The position numbers and the translations under genes are program-made. A stretch of DNA of 64,000 nt from Siphlonurus alternatus (taxonomy: Eukaryota > Arthropoda > Insecta > Ephemeroptera > Siphlonuridae), in contig OX463785.1 of the NCBI GenBank assembly GCA_949825025.1, positions 15,253,971-15,317,970 on the forward strand. Reading direction: 5' to 3'. The notes under the pieces are model-generated. The model worked only from the letters and a program-made list of their open reading frames with translations, was not told where the DNA came from and searched no databases. Positions 12,144-29,439 of the stretch are shown one piece after another. Each line of letters starts with the position of its first letter. Within the stretch, counting starts at the first letter, position 1.

Positions 12144-12576
12144 TAATTAAATGAACGATTTGAATTAATAATTAAACAGAGTAAGACATGAATACTACTT
12201 TATTATATAATATATTAATTTAGATTACATTAATTTCTGAAGGAACACAAATTATTTACAAATAAAACAACAAATTACTATTAAACATATTATTATCACA
12301 CCGTGTCGACTTAAAATTATTTTGACATATGATTAGCAGTTATAAGATAAAATTAACACTATTAAAAAGGGCTCAGTTATATTGTGTTCTTTACCCTATA
12401 ATCATATCATATAATCAAAATACAAGAGTGCAGAGTTAATAATAATTTTGTGAATTAACATCATTATAACATTAATAATAACAATCAGATAAGCCAAGCA
12501 AGTGAACTAATGGTGCTCATTTTAACACTCACGAGTGTCCAAGTATTTTTTACTTTAACTGCAGTACATAAAATAA
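12144..12576. other. AT-rich region downstream of OR-A
   Basis: About 430 bp between the TTAA element and the OR-A stop codon. It would hold the OR-A 3' UTR and polyadenylation site. A/T-rich words resembling AATAAA variants are present, but none is convincing as the signal in use. Confidence 0.4.
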
Positions 12577-18288
<5,712 letters not shown>

Positions 18289-18312
18289 CGCTTCTTCAGT
18301 AACTACACTCAC

Positions 18313-18913
18313 AACACCACTTGTTTCAAACTAAAATATACTGCGTGTGTGGATATTAAGACTGTTGTAAGGGTAAAAAAAAAAAAAAAAATCGATAAAG
18401 TTTAAATTATGTAACACTTGTTTGCTTTTGTGAACAAGTTTGCTTTTGCTTTCGTGATAAAAAAATTTAACCATACGACACATTTTCAAACAAATCATTT
18501 AAAATTAGATTGAATTCTATGAAACTTTACATTATTTATTTTTGTAGACACGAAATATCTATAAAATATTATAGAACTTTTTTTTATTAGATTGAAATGA
18601 GACGAGTTAATACACAACACGCATATATGTTAGAAGAATAATATAAAAAAATGAAAGTTACATATAATTTATATTTTTCTTAAAATACAAATTTCAAAGT
18701 AGATTCAACATAAAATCAACAATGAAAGGTGCAAATTAGTTAAAATTACAATACAAATATATTGTGTTTCTGAGGAAAATGTTAAGAAAGATAAACCAAG
18801 AAAGTTAAATAAGAACAAGAGTAAGTTGAAATATAATTTCAAATATTTAACATTCAATATTTGAGTAGCACCTTCTTGGTGTTTAGTTCAGTATACTGTA
18901 TAATTATTAATAT
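18313..18913. other. AT-rich region upstream of OR-A
   Basis: About 600 bp before the OR-A start, presumably including its promoter. It has A/T runs (for example a poly-A block near 18376) but no element I can name, and no similarity to the conserved block upstream of OR-C and OR-D. Confidence 0.4.
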
Positions 18914-19281
18914 AGGGGACATTCAAAAAAACTTAAGGCCTGATTTAGGGCATCCTATATTAAGTCTTAAAAAGGGGCATTCATAAAGCCTTAAGGCCAC
19001 AAGTAAGGCTCAATAATTTAAGACCAGAAATTTTGGGTCTGAAAAACACGTCTAAAATCAAGCTTTAAATTATCGAGCCTTAAATGTGGCCTTAAGACTT
19101 TGTGAATGCCCCTTAAAATTTTGTTTAAAATATCACAAAGGGGCATTTACAAAGTCTTAAGGCCACATTTAAAGGCTTGATAATTTTAAAGCTTGATTTT
19201 AGACGTGTTTTTTAGACCCAAAATTTCTGGTCTTAAATTATTGAGCCTTAATTGTGGCCTTAAGGCGTTGTGAATGCCCCT
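18914..19281. repeat. Two adjacent foldbacks, TTAAGGC type
   Basis: Inverted units lie side by side at about 18972-19113 and 19139-19281, each bounded by GGGGCATT(C/T)A and TGAATGCCCC. Inner words are CTTAAGGCC and TTAAGACCAGAAATTTTGGG with complements. The second copy is nearly the reverse complement of the first. They lie between OR-A and the OR-B stop codon. Confidence 0.75.
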
Positions 19282-19841
19282 ACAATGTCTTGTTTAATCG
19301 TTAGTAGCACTAATAGGACTTAAGCAGGTATAGTGATGAAGTATCACAGCGAATTCTTAATTCGCAACAAAATAGCCACGTAAGTAAACGCTGTTTTAAA
19401 AACCTGAAAAAAAAAGAGAACAAAAAAAATGTTTTAAGTAAAAGCATTACGCCGTAAAATATTTTGAGTAGAAATCAAATTTTTAACGCTTATAACATAT
19501 TAAAATAATTTTTTTACTGCACAAAATACACAGTAAAATAATAAAATAAATAATTTAAATTAAATTTAAAATTTAATTCAAATTTTAAATTCCCTCTGTC
19601 CCTCCTTTCTTACCAAATTAAATGTCCTGAGGCTGATGGTGAACAGTCCCATTCCGGTGACTCTCTCGGACAGTTCGACACCGCCGGACATTCTGGTGAG
19701 GATGACCTGAAGGGTCGAACGTTCGGACACCGAGCCTAGCAGACCACGTGACTCCTGAGCCACGCCCACCACCACGCCACGCAGCTCGCCACTCTGAAAA
19801 TGTTGCATTTAAATGTCACTTTCTTGTATAGCATTTGATTG

Positions 19842-20096
19842 CCCTAGTTGAAAAATTACGTCTTCAACTCATCCTTTATACGTCTAAACCTAATCTAATT
19901 ACCTCTAAAAACATCTTACTTCTTCTTCATTCAAAGTGAGGATGAAATGAAGACAATATTTCTTAACATTTTGTGCTCAAAAAGAGGAAAAAATACGAAT
20001 CTCGTTATTTTCCCTATAAAATGGTGAAAAATAAGAGGATAAAAGAAGAGAGGAGAGCTTAAAAGATGAAATTTATTTCAACTCGGATGTACACTA
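19842..20096. repeat. MITE, GTTGAAATAAATTT family, copy in OR-B intron 6
   Basis: Begins CCCTAGTTGAAAAATTACG and ends GAAATTTATTTCAACTCGG. The interior carries ACGTCTAAACCTAATCT and GAAGACAATATTTCT. It is one of the better-preserved copies. Confidence 0.75.
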
Positions 20097-20299
20097 AAAA
20101 TATAACATCACTGGATGTATTTTAATCAACAGTCTAAAGGTCACTCGTCATTGTCATTGCATTTATCACTTCCTTGAGCTTCGGTGCCTGTCCTATCTTT
20201 GGACCTGCTGCAAGCGATCTTCGAACTGTTGTCCAGATCCAGTGATGTTACATTTTTAGGTGAACGCAGTGTACATTTATAATAAATAATGTTCAGAAC

Positions 20300-20705
20300 T
20301 ACTAGGCCAAACCCACGTGATGTCACTATAATGCATATTGCATACTTTACAGGAACTGGCCGTGCCATATTGTTGTGTTGCACCAGCAGCGTGTAAGGGA
20401 GAAAAATTTAACTCTATGGGGAGAAAATGTAGAAAAAAATTAAGTAGACAGCAATTATTACATTTATATCGTTTCAATATTATAATCTGCTAGTTTATAA
20501 AGAATATACAAACTAAATTTTTGTAGTCTTAAATAAATAATTAAACCTGGCAACAATGTCAATTTTTCAATTTTTTTTTTTTTTTTTTTTAGAATGCTTT
20601 ATAGCCTACGATATATGACAACAGGAGGGGAAGTGAGGGGAGGTAAACAGCTGGGCTTTATCCTGTAAGTAGGCAACCCAAACCCAACAATCTCGTGGCA
20701 CTGTC
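20300..20705. repeat. 400-bp repeat shared with 59790-60170
   Basis: Both copies have GCATATTGCATACTTTACAG, GTGCCATATTGTTG, CAGCAGCGTGTAAGGGAGAA, TTATATCGTTTCAATAT and ATCCTGTAAGTAGGCAACCC in order. One short plus-strand frame is Cys-rich (PYCCVAPAACKG), but it is not conserved in the other copy. Function and class unknown. Confidence 0.7.
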
Positions 20706-20990
20706 TTAATGTATGACATTATTTTGGATATTTTTTTTATAGCGACACAAATATAAAATCTGAAATTATTTCACATTGAAATTGAAACTTAACAACTAGT
20801 TACTAAATATACTAAATTCCAAGATGTTACTTACTTTATCTAAGACCTGCTGACCGGCAGAGGCGTACATAAAAACGTACATTAGAACCACGATTGAGGC
20901 GAGGAGGGCTGCTACGTTGTTAAAGCTCGAAGTGTCAGTTTGCTGAAAAAAATAATATTACTGTCAAAGATTCTCTTGTAGGAAAAAAAA

Positions 20991-21415
20991 TTGGTGATAA
21001 CGTCGATCAGCTGTTCGACGTATTCCTCTTTAATTCACATGTAAACCTTTGCAAATTCACAACAATTCTGAATTTTTTTTTCAGAGGCAGATTTTAGTAC
21101 CTATAAAAGCCATAGAAAAAAAAATCAAAACAATTAAACGAGCTGATTTTTTTTAATTATTTAGTTTTTATTTCAGCATATAGGGCTTTCCCATGAAGAG
21201 ACAAACTAAAACCTTAATTAAAAAAAATCGTCTCGTTAAATTGTTTCAATTTTTTTATGGCTTATAAGCCATAAATAAATTATAAATATATAAATATTAT
21301 AGACACTAAAATCAGCCTCTAAAAAAAATTCAGAATTTTTGTGAATTTGCTAAGGTTTACATGTTAATAAAAGGGAACTATGTCAAACAGCTGATCCGAG
21401 TTATCTCTATCTTAA
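20991..21415. repeat. Foldback MITE, CAGCTGTTCGACGT family, copy 1
   Basis: Inverted ends around ATCAGCTGTTCGACGT and CAGCTGATCCGAGTTAT, with inner ATGTAAACCTT...AGCAAATT arms and GGCTTTCCCATG(A/G)AGAGAC in the middle. Better copies: 39555-39949 and 40577-40968. It lies in OR-B intron 5. Confidence 0.75.
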
Positions 21416-21730
21416 AATCTGGTAAAATATTTGAAAAGTCACAGGAAAAAAATATGGATTAAGAAATCAAACAACATAAAGTCTATAATTTGTATATAAA
21501 TATTTACAATGATAAAAATACTCACCCTTATGTTCCCTGTACATAAGGTTTATGTTTGTTTTTACTTACATCCAAGACGAAGAACGTGTACACTAAAAGT
21601 GGAAAAATGTAGGAAATATGAACAATCAAAATGTAAGGTCCAAATACGGAGTTTATTTCTTGAGTAATCCTGAAACAAGAAAAAAAAATATATCAAAACA
21701 AATTTATCGAAAAAGTAGCTAATAATATGG

Positions 21731-21906
21731 GAGGCATTCACAAAGCACTTTAACCCCAACTTTAGCCCCAAGTTTTATTCCTGGTACTAAACATGGTGCT
21801 AAACCAGGGGCTAACCATGTCTAGCTCCTAGTTTAGCACCATGTTTAGTACCAAGGATAAAACTTGGGGCTAACGTTGGGGTTAAAGTGCTTTGTGAATG
21901 TCCCCC
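21731..21906. repeat. Foldback MITE, CACTTTAACCCC family, copy 2
   Basis: Nearly identical in sequence and length to 8731-8897, with ends GGAGGCATTCACAAAGCAC and complement. It lies 62 bp upstream of OR-B exon 5, in intron 4. The close match of the two copies suggests recent mobility. Confidence 0.85.
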
Positions 21907-22204
21907 ATAATTATTAAATTTTATAGTTGTTGTACCTTGATGGTAAATTTATATATATAAGGATTAAACAATCAATTGATGGGCGCTCGGAGCTTTTAGA
22001 CCGCTCCATATAAAATATTTGAAAAAAAGAATATAGCTTGAAATATATTTTCATTTATGCAATAAACTATTTTCCATGTATCAAAATAGTTACAAATCGT
22101 CGAATATAAGAATAGTGTCGTATATATAAACCAAAAAGTTTTGATGTAATTTTTTTAATTTTAGACCCTATGTAGTGTAGTGTAGTGTAGTCTATGTAGT
22201 GTGT

Positions 22205-22315
22205 GTCGACTTGGAAAATTTCTCTTTGTAGTCTTGTCAATCCCCATTTTCTGTGTTATTCTTACGGGACATGGTGATTAACAAGACTACAAAGGGAAAT
22301 TTTCTGTGGTGACGA
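22205..22315. repeat. Small foldback, TTGTTAATC family, copy 2
   Basis: Counterpart of 14314-14425: CTTGGAAAATTTCTC and GGGAAATTTTCT arms, with TTCTTACGGGACA in the middle. It lies in OR-B intron 4. Since the OR-A copy is in intron 5, the two are separate insertions. Confidence 0.65.
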
Positions 22316-22812
22316 CTGTACATTAAGCATATAAGGTCTATAATTGCACTAAAACTTTGAAGTTTATAAGATATATATTCTGAGGCAATGAAACATATCC
22401 TGCAATATATATATTTGTGCGTGGCTAGCGTTGATTTGATGTCACTTGACCCTCCCATTAGTATTGGAAAAGAAAAAATTTCTTTTACTACTGTAGATAG
22501 TGAATAACTCAAATTTACTTGGGATATCTTTAACGGAACATGGTACAAAGAAATAAAGATATTAAAAACAAAATCACCTGAGATAATGTTGGTGATATTT
22601 GATCCACGCTTTGCAGTCAGTTGTTATTTCCCCCCTAATAGCTCCAGGCAGGAGCGCTTGGGGGGCAGTGCGGGACAAAAATGCTGCCCGTTCTGACGCG
22701 GCCAGCATTAGCGAGCAAACGAAGGCCGATGTTGCAGTTTTAATTGCTGTATATTGAATTTGTGCTGAAACTTTACAGATTTAATTTATTAATCACTCCG
22801 TTGAATGCATCC

Positions 22813-22975
22813 ATAGGCGTGGATCCAAGGGGGGGGAGGGGCGATGGGGGCGATCGCCTCCCCCCCCCCTCCCCGAAGGTCCCAAAATATATTGAAGGTG
22901 TTACCCCTCTTCCACTCTAAATTTTAACATTGCGGGATAGGGCACCGCCCCCCTTCCACCCCCCCATGTGAGCTT
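22813..22975. repeat. GGCGTGGATCC element remnant
   Basis: GGCGTGGATCCAAGGGGGGG followed by C and G runs, resembling the terminal word of 37871-38013. Degraded, in OR-B intron 3. Confidence 0.4.
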
Positions 22976-23276
22976 AAAAGTAATTTTTACTACAAGTTTT
23001 GTGAAATGAGAAAAAAAACACTTTCCAATTTTTTTTATATTTAAAATCCATTGAGCTCTACACATGTCAAGGCCTTGTGTAGAGCTCAATGTTAAAATCA
23101 TAATTAATCTAATCCATGACATTTGGGGCGTAAATAAAAAATAAGTTTTAAAATAAAGCAAAATTAAAGTGTTCATATTATATTCAGATATAAAAATTAC
23201 ATGGTCTCTCACTTACGTTGCCAGATAACTATGAAGAAATAAGTTGGGAAGTTTGTAATGCCATTTGGCCACCAGG

Positions 23277-23625
23277 TTCGTCGTTGTAGCGCTCTTTTGA
23301 CCAATCTAGCTTTATAAGTTATGACTTTTTGACCAATCTAAAATTATAAGTTTTGACCTTTTGACCAATCTTTAAAAATTTTGGCAGGGACAAATGTCCA
23401 AAATCTCAAAAGTTACAACTTTTTTTTTATTGCGCCATTCGAAAGAGCGTAAAATTTGCCACAAGATGGCACCACTCGTACAAGAAATTAAGAAAATAAT
23501 TGATTGGACAAAAGGTCATAACTTATAAAAAGAGATTGGTCAGAAGGTCAAAACTTATAATTTTAGATTGGTCAAAAAGTCAAAACTTATAAAGCTAGAT
23601 TGGTCAAAAGAGCGCTACAACGACG
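23277..23625. mobile_element. Foldback transposon inserted in OR-B exon 3
   Basis: The ends CGTCGTTGTAGCGCTCTTTT (23279 on) and AAAAGAGCGCTACAACGACG (to 23625) are perfect inverted copies. The arms continue with repeated GACCAATCTA...TTATAAG units; GACCAATCT occurs three times in the left arm and its complement recurs in the right. No protein is encoded. Comparison with the other ORs defines the empty site exactly: two extra bases beside the left end are all that could be a target duplication. Confidence 0.9.
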
Positions 23626-23871
23626 TGGCATATATGAAGGTAAGTTGACATTCTTGGGACGGAGTTAAGTCCTTATCACATATTTTTGCAACGTTGACAA
23701 GTCTGTTAACAAAATAACATGATAACAATGGGAATTATTATAAAACCAGAGAAACTTTGAAATGTTTTGATTTTTTGTTCAATTAAAAATATAATTCTTA
23801 ATTTTCAAAATAATTTATAAATAGAATTTTCAATTTATTTAAGTTGATTAATTTTTATGCAATTGTTCTTT

Positions 23872-23874
<3 letters not shown>

Positions 23875-23917
<43 letters not shown>
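23875..23917. repeat. (TA)n microsatellite
   Basis: An uninterrupted run of TA dinucleotides in OR-B intron 2, part of a very AT-rich stretch up to about 24000. Confidence 0.95.
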
Positions 23918-23921
<4 letters not shown>

Positions 23922-24141
23922 AATTTTTTAGTATAATTATATTATATTAATATAAAATAAATAATACGTTAATTTATTTTGAAATTTATTAAAAATTTTG
24001 GAATATAAATTCTGCGTTTAAAAAAAGTTTATAAAAATCTTCATTGATCCTGGTCCTGAAATGGGGAAATTAAGACCTTAAAGAACATAATTATTTGCTC
24101 CTGAATAAATTTAAAATTTAACTATATAATTAATTAATAGC

Positions 24142-24268
24142 CTGTCTGTTCGTAAATACACAATCAGAAAGAATCGATTATTTGTGATTAACCTTCTGTA
24201 CATGGAACATAAGCTTCATCACAAATAATCGATTCTTTCTGATGGTATATTTACAAACAGACCTAATA
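24142..24268. repeat. Foldback, CTGTTCGTAAATA ends
   Basis: A hairpin with ends GTCTGTTCGTAAATAC and GTATATTTACAAACAGAC and inner AATCGATTATTTGTGAT arms. A diverged copy lies at about 35745-35868, and the TGTTCGTAAA/TTTACGAACA word recurs near 11255-11290 and 48540. It lies in OR-B intron 2. Confidence 0.7.
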
Positions 24269-24648
24269 ACTATACATATTAAATATATAATATAATATTA
24301 TTAATTATGTGTTGCAAATTTAAAGAAAACCTCCTGAAATTTTCATAAAAGATTATACAAATGTAGTATAATCATTTTCCTAAATTTCAGTTGCTATTTA
24401 TATTTATACAGTGTGTAAAATGAGACGTCATCATAGAAATGTAACACGCAACCATTTTTAAAACAAATTATTTCATTAGTCTTACCTTAATATGGAAGGT
24501 ATGGCCACAATAAAGATAGAAAATGCTGCGGAATATACAAAACTAACAACAGCAAATCGGCGACAACGTACTCTTGATCTTTCACGCATATCCTTATCAA
24601 TAATGGTACTCGCCTCACAAGTAAAGGGAGCTGAAACAACAGAGTATT

Positions 24649-24775
24649 GACCTCAATTTTTTTATATGGTTAGAAGGTGTAAAGTTATGCCACTCTGATT
24701 TTTTACAGTCCGGAAAGTGTTGCTAAAAAGTTTTACCGAGGTCAAGGTCGTTCTTATCGGATAATTTTCCGAAAC
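24649..24775. repeat. Partial TGACGTCA-family MITE
   Basis: TTGACCTCAATTTTTTTATA then AGGTGTAAAGTTATGCCAC then CTGATTTTTTACAGTCC match the left arm of the family (see 61121-61436). The right arm is missing. It lies about 20 bp upstream of OR-B exon 2. Confidence 0.6.
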
Positions 24776-25307
24776 CGATCGTTTAAGAATTCTTAAAATC
24801 TAATTATTGTTATAAAACAAACCCTCGTATTGCTCAATTCAATTTATTTTAATCAATTTAAGTAATTTTTTAAAAATCTGTACTCTTTCCTATAATATTT
24901 TAAACTACTCAAAATGCTGAAATCCTCCAACTTTGATAAGATAAAAAATAAAATAGAAAGAGTATGATCCTTTTCATGCATATTTTAATAATAATAAAAT
25001 TATAATTTTTTATTGGCTTACCTTCAATTAACTGAAGTAACTTATTGATTCCTGGTCTTTTTACGTTAAAATAAATATATTGAAATATAATGTTAAAACA
25101 AACATTCGCCATATTTACAGCCATTGCTCTATTTATTAAAGTAAATGAAGATGTAATATAAACAAATATAGCGACAAAATTTGACAAAATACAAATAATT
25201 ATTGATAAAATATGAAGAAGTTTACGTATAATTGTGAATTCTTTATTATCTTGTGTTAAGAATCCAGCAATATTAAGAGCTTGAATATTAAATTTTAGTT
25301 CATTCAT

Positions 25308-26180
25308 ATTTTAGCATATAGTAATATATTTTTTTTAAAGACAAATTAACCCGGAGCTATAGAGACACAAGCGAACCTGTTTTAAAACTAAAACATGATA
25401 GCTGTGACTATTGGTAACTGAAACACTTGTCGATAAAAAAAAAGACACACGCATGATTGTAACAGCGAATCATGTAAGATGTTTGATTTAAAACCTTTTT
25501 AAATATGAATTTTAAATAAATATTTAATGTATTTCTTAGTATTGACGTAAAACTCCAACAAATCAACGGCTGCCATTTAATGCATGGGTCATGTGTACTT
25601 ATTATAAATTATTTCACTGTGTATTTATATTTATAAGTCCATTTTACAGTGTGTATTTTTGAAAAAAAAAATATATCAAACGAATTAAATTACAATATTA
25701 CAGTCAATAATTGAAATGTCAAGTCCTTTTTCGGCACCCTCATAATGAATTTTTCATGATACCGCTCATGTGATGTATTTTTTTTTTTACAAAGATTTTG
25801 ATGATGTCAAAAAAGAAATGAACATCAATAGAAGTGACATTTCTAATTGATTTCCAAACATTTTGACTGAGGTTTCCATCTTTCCCTCAGTCATAGCAAT
25901 TTAAATGCTGGGATGTATTCTGAGTTGCTAGACCATAGTTTAGAAGAGACCGATAAAATATTAAGCAACGTCAGGTCACGGTTCACGAAAAGGCAGGCTA
26001 TAAAATTTAACTTTTTCCATTTTATTTTATTATTTTTCACATGTTACATAAATTATATACACTTATAAAAGCACAATGCAAAGTGGGGATAACATACAAA
26101 GCATAATTAGACATTATTTCACAGTAATTATGTGGCAATTATCCGTATTAAAATTGCAAATAATTGGCACAACACCAACG
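25308..26180. other. Region upstream of OR-B
   Basis: Intergenic DNA between OR-B and OR-C. No exon is seen. It presumably holds the OR-B promoter. Mostly AT-rich, with stretches near 25735-25930 that are less so but not recognised. Confidence 0.4.
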
Positions 26181-26189
26181 TCGAAAACT

Positions 26190-26340
26190 TAGTACTTAAG
26201 TATACATAAGTTAGAATGCCTTAACTGCTGAAGCAAATTGTTTACTAAGCTGTTTATTAAATTGTTTATTACTTGTGAAGGCAATTTATTCCACTAATTA
26301 ACAGGCCTTACAACTATATAACCCTTTCTTTATATGTATA
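26190..26340 (-). pseudogene. Non-LTR reverse transcriptase C-terminal remnant
   Basis: A minus-strand frame reads GYIVVRPVN, a stop, then WNKLPSQVINNLINSL. This resembles the 'R-V-x-N-x-WN-x-LP-x-x-V-(I/V)-N' end typical of non-LTR retrotransposon ORF2 proteins. The in-frame stop and short length mark it as a dead fragment. The identification rests on this short motif only. Confidence 0.4.
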
Positions 26341-26460
26341 TTTGAACTCTAGTTTTAGTATAAGCAGCAATACATTATAATTAACCTTTTTGCTTTATGT
26401 AATCTTTTATTCATTTTGAATAAAAGATTACATTTATTTCAACTCGGGTATTATTTTTCA

Positions 26461-26548
26461 CTACATTCACGACGGTTCGAGAGTCAACGAGAGTCTCAGA
26501 TCTCCTGAGGAAGAGAGCGGTTGACTTTCGAAACGTCGTGAAATGTAG
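26461..26548. repeat. Compact 88-nt hairpin
   Basis: Outer arms CTACATTCACGACG and CGTCGTGAAATGTAG pair with one bulge. Inner arms TTCGAGAGTCAAC and GTTGACTTTCGAA pair with one mismatch. The loop contains CAGATCTCCTGAGGAAG. It lies on a small GC-richer island within AT-rich DNA between OR-B and OR-C. It could be part of a retroelement untranslated end or a structured RNA. Confidence 0.7.
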
Positions 26549-27013
26549 TACAAGTGCATGATAGTGACGTGTATGAACACTTACTGATACATTGCAAATA
26601 GTGAGGATTACATGACAAATGTAAAAATCAGACAGAAAATTTCCGTTAAAATATGTTATACCCTTCATTTATTAACACAATTTTATTAATTAACTATAAT
26701 ACAGTGCGCTTAAATTCTATTAAAAATCAACCACATGAGAATTAAAATTAAACGAACAAAAAAATAACTATAAATGTTTTTAAAGTTCTTGGATGCGATG
26801 AATGACAAAAAAACTTAGGAGGCTAATATTTGACACACAACCATAGAAACATTACAACATATTATAAGATAACATAATATACAACAAAAGAGTGTGATGA
26901 TTTTAGGGTTAGGGTGTTGAGGATTTAAAATCGGTAGGTCAGAGAATGAGTGCTTGTCTGTCGTTCGGGAGGTCTCAGGTTCGCTCTCAGGTGCAGGTAT
27001 AGTCAAATTAATG

Positions 27014-27176
27014 CATATTCTATCCGGAAGTAGCCGGAAGTGACAGGTTTCTGGTCATCTTGTTCATGCCTGAGTCTTCAAAATTTGACTACGAACCTTT
27101 AGCCAAAATTTCAACATGCAAATACGAATAGGAAGACCAGAAACCTCTCACTTCCGGTTACTTCCGCAAGGAATAT
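27014..27176. repeat. MITE, CCGGAAGT family, copy 4
   Basis: Ends GCATATTCTATCCGGAAG and CTTCCGCAAGGAATAT. The inner GAAGTAGCCGGAAGTGAC pairs with CACTTCCGGTTACTTCC. Confidence 0.75.
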
Positions 27177-27585
27177 AAAATTAATTTAACTGTAGCTTTT
27201 ACTTTTTAAATGCCTCTATGCTTCAAGTGTGTACATGCTCGTGCTTTCCAAATGATGACACTTGCATGTCCTTTACTGTGCTGCTAAATACGATTTTAGG
27301 ATCAGTGTGTAGGCATGACATGTCTATACATTGCTCCGGCTAGTCCAGGCTGTGGTTGTAGTGTCCCACATCGTATACAAGGGAAATTCCGGGACAATTC
27401 AGCAACCTAACACATACATTTGTCAATTTCTATTAAATTGCACGTTGTTGGGCTTGCCCGTTGTGTGAACTAATAGAACTAATTTTTGTTTAAAAAAAAG
27501 TACAAGTACACAGCCCAAAACCCTCCATCCAAACATGCAATAAGAAAAAATTGTTTAGATTGAAAATCCATAAATTCATGGATAA

Positions 27586-27979
27586 CAATAGACAATAATG
27601 GTTGCATTTTTTTATTTCATAATTAGAAAATATACCTAAAATTATGATTTTCTGAAAATTTTCAGATTTTTTGGAGTTCGGGAACTAATTTTTAAAAAAT
27701 ATGTAAAATATCTGAATTAGGGTGGTACACCTGATGGGACAGCCGTGACGTCATTTTGTCGTGCTGTGATTGGCTATTGATGACATCCCAGTTGCTGTGA
27801 TTGGCTATTGATGACGTCACGGTTGTCCCATCAGATGTACCACCCTAATTTAGATATTTTAAGTATTTTTTTAAAATTAGTTCCCGCACTCCAAAAAATC
27901 TGAAAAAATTCAGAAAAGCATAATTTTATGTATATTTTCTAATTATGAAATAAAAAAAATGCAACCATTTCTGTCTATT
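27586..27979. repeat. Foldback MITE ending at the OR-C stop codon
   Basis: A long inverted repeat: ATAGACAATAATGGTTGCA left and TGCAACCATTTCTGTCTAT right. Inner arms TTCAGATTTTTTGGAGT(T) and CTCCAAAAAATCTGAA, and a centre with TGACGTCA words, ally it with the 61121-61436 family. Its right end runs into the TTA (27978-27980) that is the TAA stop of OR-C on the minus strand, so it would form the OR-C 3' UTR. See 49972-50291 for the OR-D counterpart. Confidence 0.75.
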
Positions 27980-29402
27980 ACATTGCTCTCTTGATCCGCA
28001 GAAGAATCGCCAGGTAGCTGAATGTAGAACTGATTACCTGAAGAATAAAAATTTAAAAACATGTTAAGTACATTAGTAGGACATTGCTAATCTTAGCAAA
28101 ATGGCATCTTGAAATTTTTGTAATGCATATTTGCATTGAAGACCTCGAGTCAATATTATTTCATATTTTTTGAACTCCAATATCTTATGAACACTCTTAA
28201 AATCGTGCTACAAAATTCTGTGACGTCATAGTCATGGAAATATTTAACACACAAGCATAGGGAAAGACGTTGCATGACTACAACGTCACAGCATTTTTTT
28301 CCCTCCATGTTAAGGGTGTTGGAGGGTTTAAAAAATCTGAAAATTGAACAAAAGAATACAAAACATTCCTCGATGTTCTCTTTTTTTTATAATGCAAGAG
28401 AAAAATTAAAGAATGTCGTTCATCTTATTTTATAGTCGATACTTTTAAAGTAAATAAATCGAGTATCCTTGTTTATTTGAATTATAAGAATATTTCTTAT
28501 CTCACAACATGGTGTAATGAAAATAGTAATCATTTTTAATTTCAATTGGTTTATTTTCTTTTGTAGGGGAAGTACAGAGTTAGTCATAAAATTTGAACAC
28601 AACAATGGAATATCAACCTCAAAATTTTTTTTTATTGCAGAAATGGATAGAGGGTGTAAAGTTATGCTATTCTTATTCTTTCAGATTTTTTAGAGTCCAG
28701 GAACTATTTTCAAATTTTTTTTTTTTTTCTGAAAGTACAGAAGAGTGACGCCTCTCGTAATAAAAGCTAGGATATGACCTAAAAGGAGCGTGGGTTCAAA
28801 CCCAGCCTCGCCAAAACTTTTTAGCAATACTACCCGGTCGCTATTTATGAAAGCATCTTCAACTACAGAACACCCTTTTCAAAATTCACGCTGATTGGAT
28901 AAAAAATTAATCACTGCGCCAACTGGTGACAGTGCTTGGCACTAAATACTGTCAGCTGGCAGACGACAAAGAGAAAATGTAAACAAACGCATTTTTATGA
29001 TTTTGTCAGATATTACTTAACTGCAAAAAAACTGCAATTAATTATCATTACAAATTGAATTCAAACGAATAATTCTCATTTTTAAATATTAATAAACAAG
29101 AAGTAAGTATACTATTTAGTTTTAAGTGCGTTTAATGTTTTTACAATCAAAAGTGCAGACAAAAGTGCAAGAACTTTTTTACTATAATAAGAAGAAAATA
29201 CATTTTAAGTATATAATATATATATATATATATAATTATACATTATGCATATTATGTCATTGAAATAATGCACTATCATAATATTATAATTACGAAGATT
29301 AATTAAGGTTTGGCTAAATGTAATCTGATTAATTACTGTACATATTGTAGCCACGTTTTTATGTAATTTGTTATGCGTGGTGTGTAAAAATTTAGGTATA
29401 TT

Positions 29403-29439
<37 letters not shown>

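Larger units (their letters stand above)
19344..25307 (-). pseudogene. Odorant receptor OR-B (7tm_6), exon 3 disrupted by insertion
   Basis: Exons: 25307-25022, 24630-24486, exon 3 split as 23702-23626 and 23276-23217, 22764-22578, 21669-21570, 20942-20835, 19793-19614, 19403-19344. All junctions are GT/AG with the same phases as OR-A, and without the insertion the gene would encode 400 aa. A 349-bp foldback (23277-23625) splits exon 3 between ...CQLTFIYA and WWPNGITNFPTYFF. The two exon halves add up to exactly 137 nt, the length seen in OR-A, OR-C and OR-D. Reading into the insertion meets a TAG after four codons. Every other exon is open, so the damage looks recent, or other alleles may be intact. 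Residues around KDLTPSQEC (exon 3) and SSFNNVAALLAS (exon 6) put it in the OR-A subgroup. Exon 4 has one extra codon (PGAIRGEI versus PGPRGEM). Confidence 0.85.

Noticed and set aside
26461..26548. Hammerhead ribozyme suggested by CTGAGGA and GAAAC words
   Set aside because: The spacing leaves an extra base before stem II and the surrounding sequence pairs as a simple hairpin, so the catalytic fold is not supported.
28735..28830. tRNA-like T arm (GGGTTCAAACCC) as a tRNA gene
   Set aside because: No matching A box, anticodon arm or acceptor stem is present; it is at most a SINE fragment inside the foldback.
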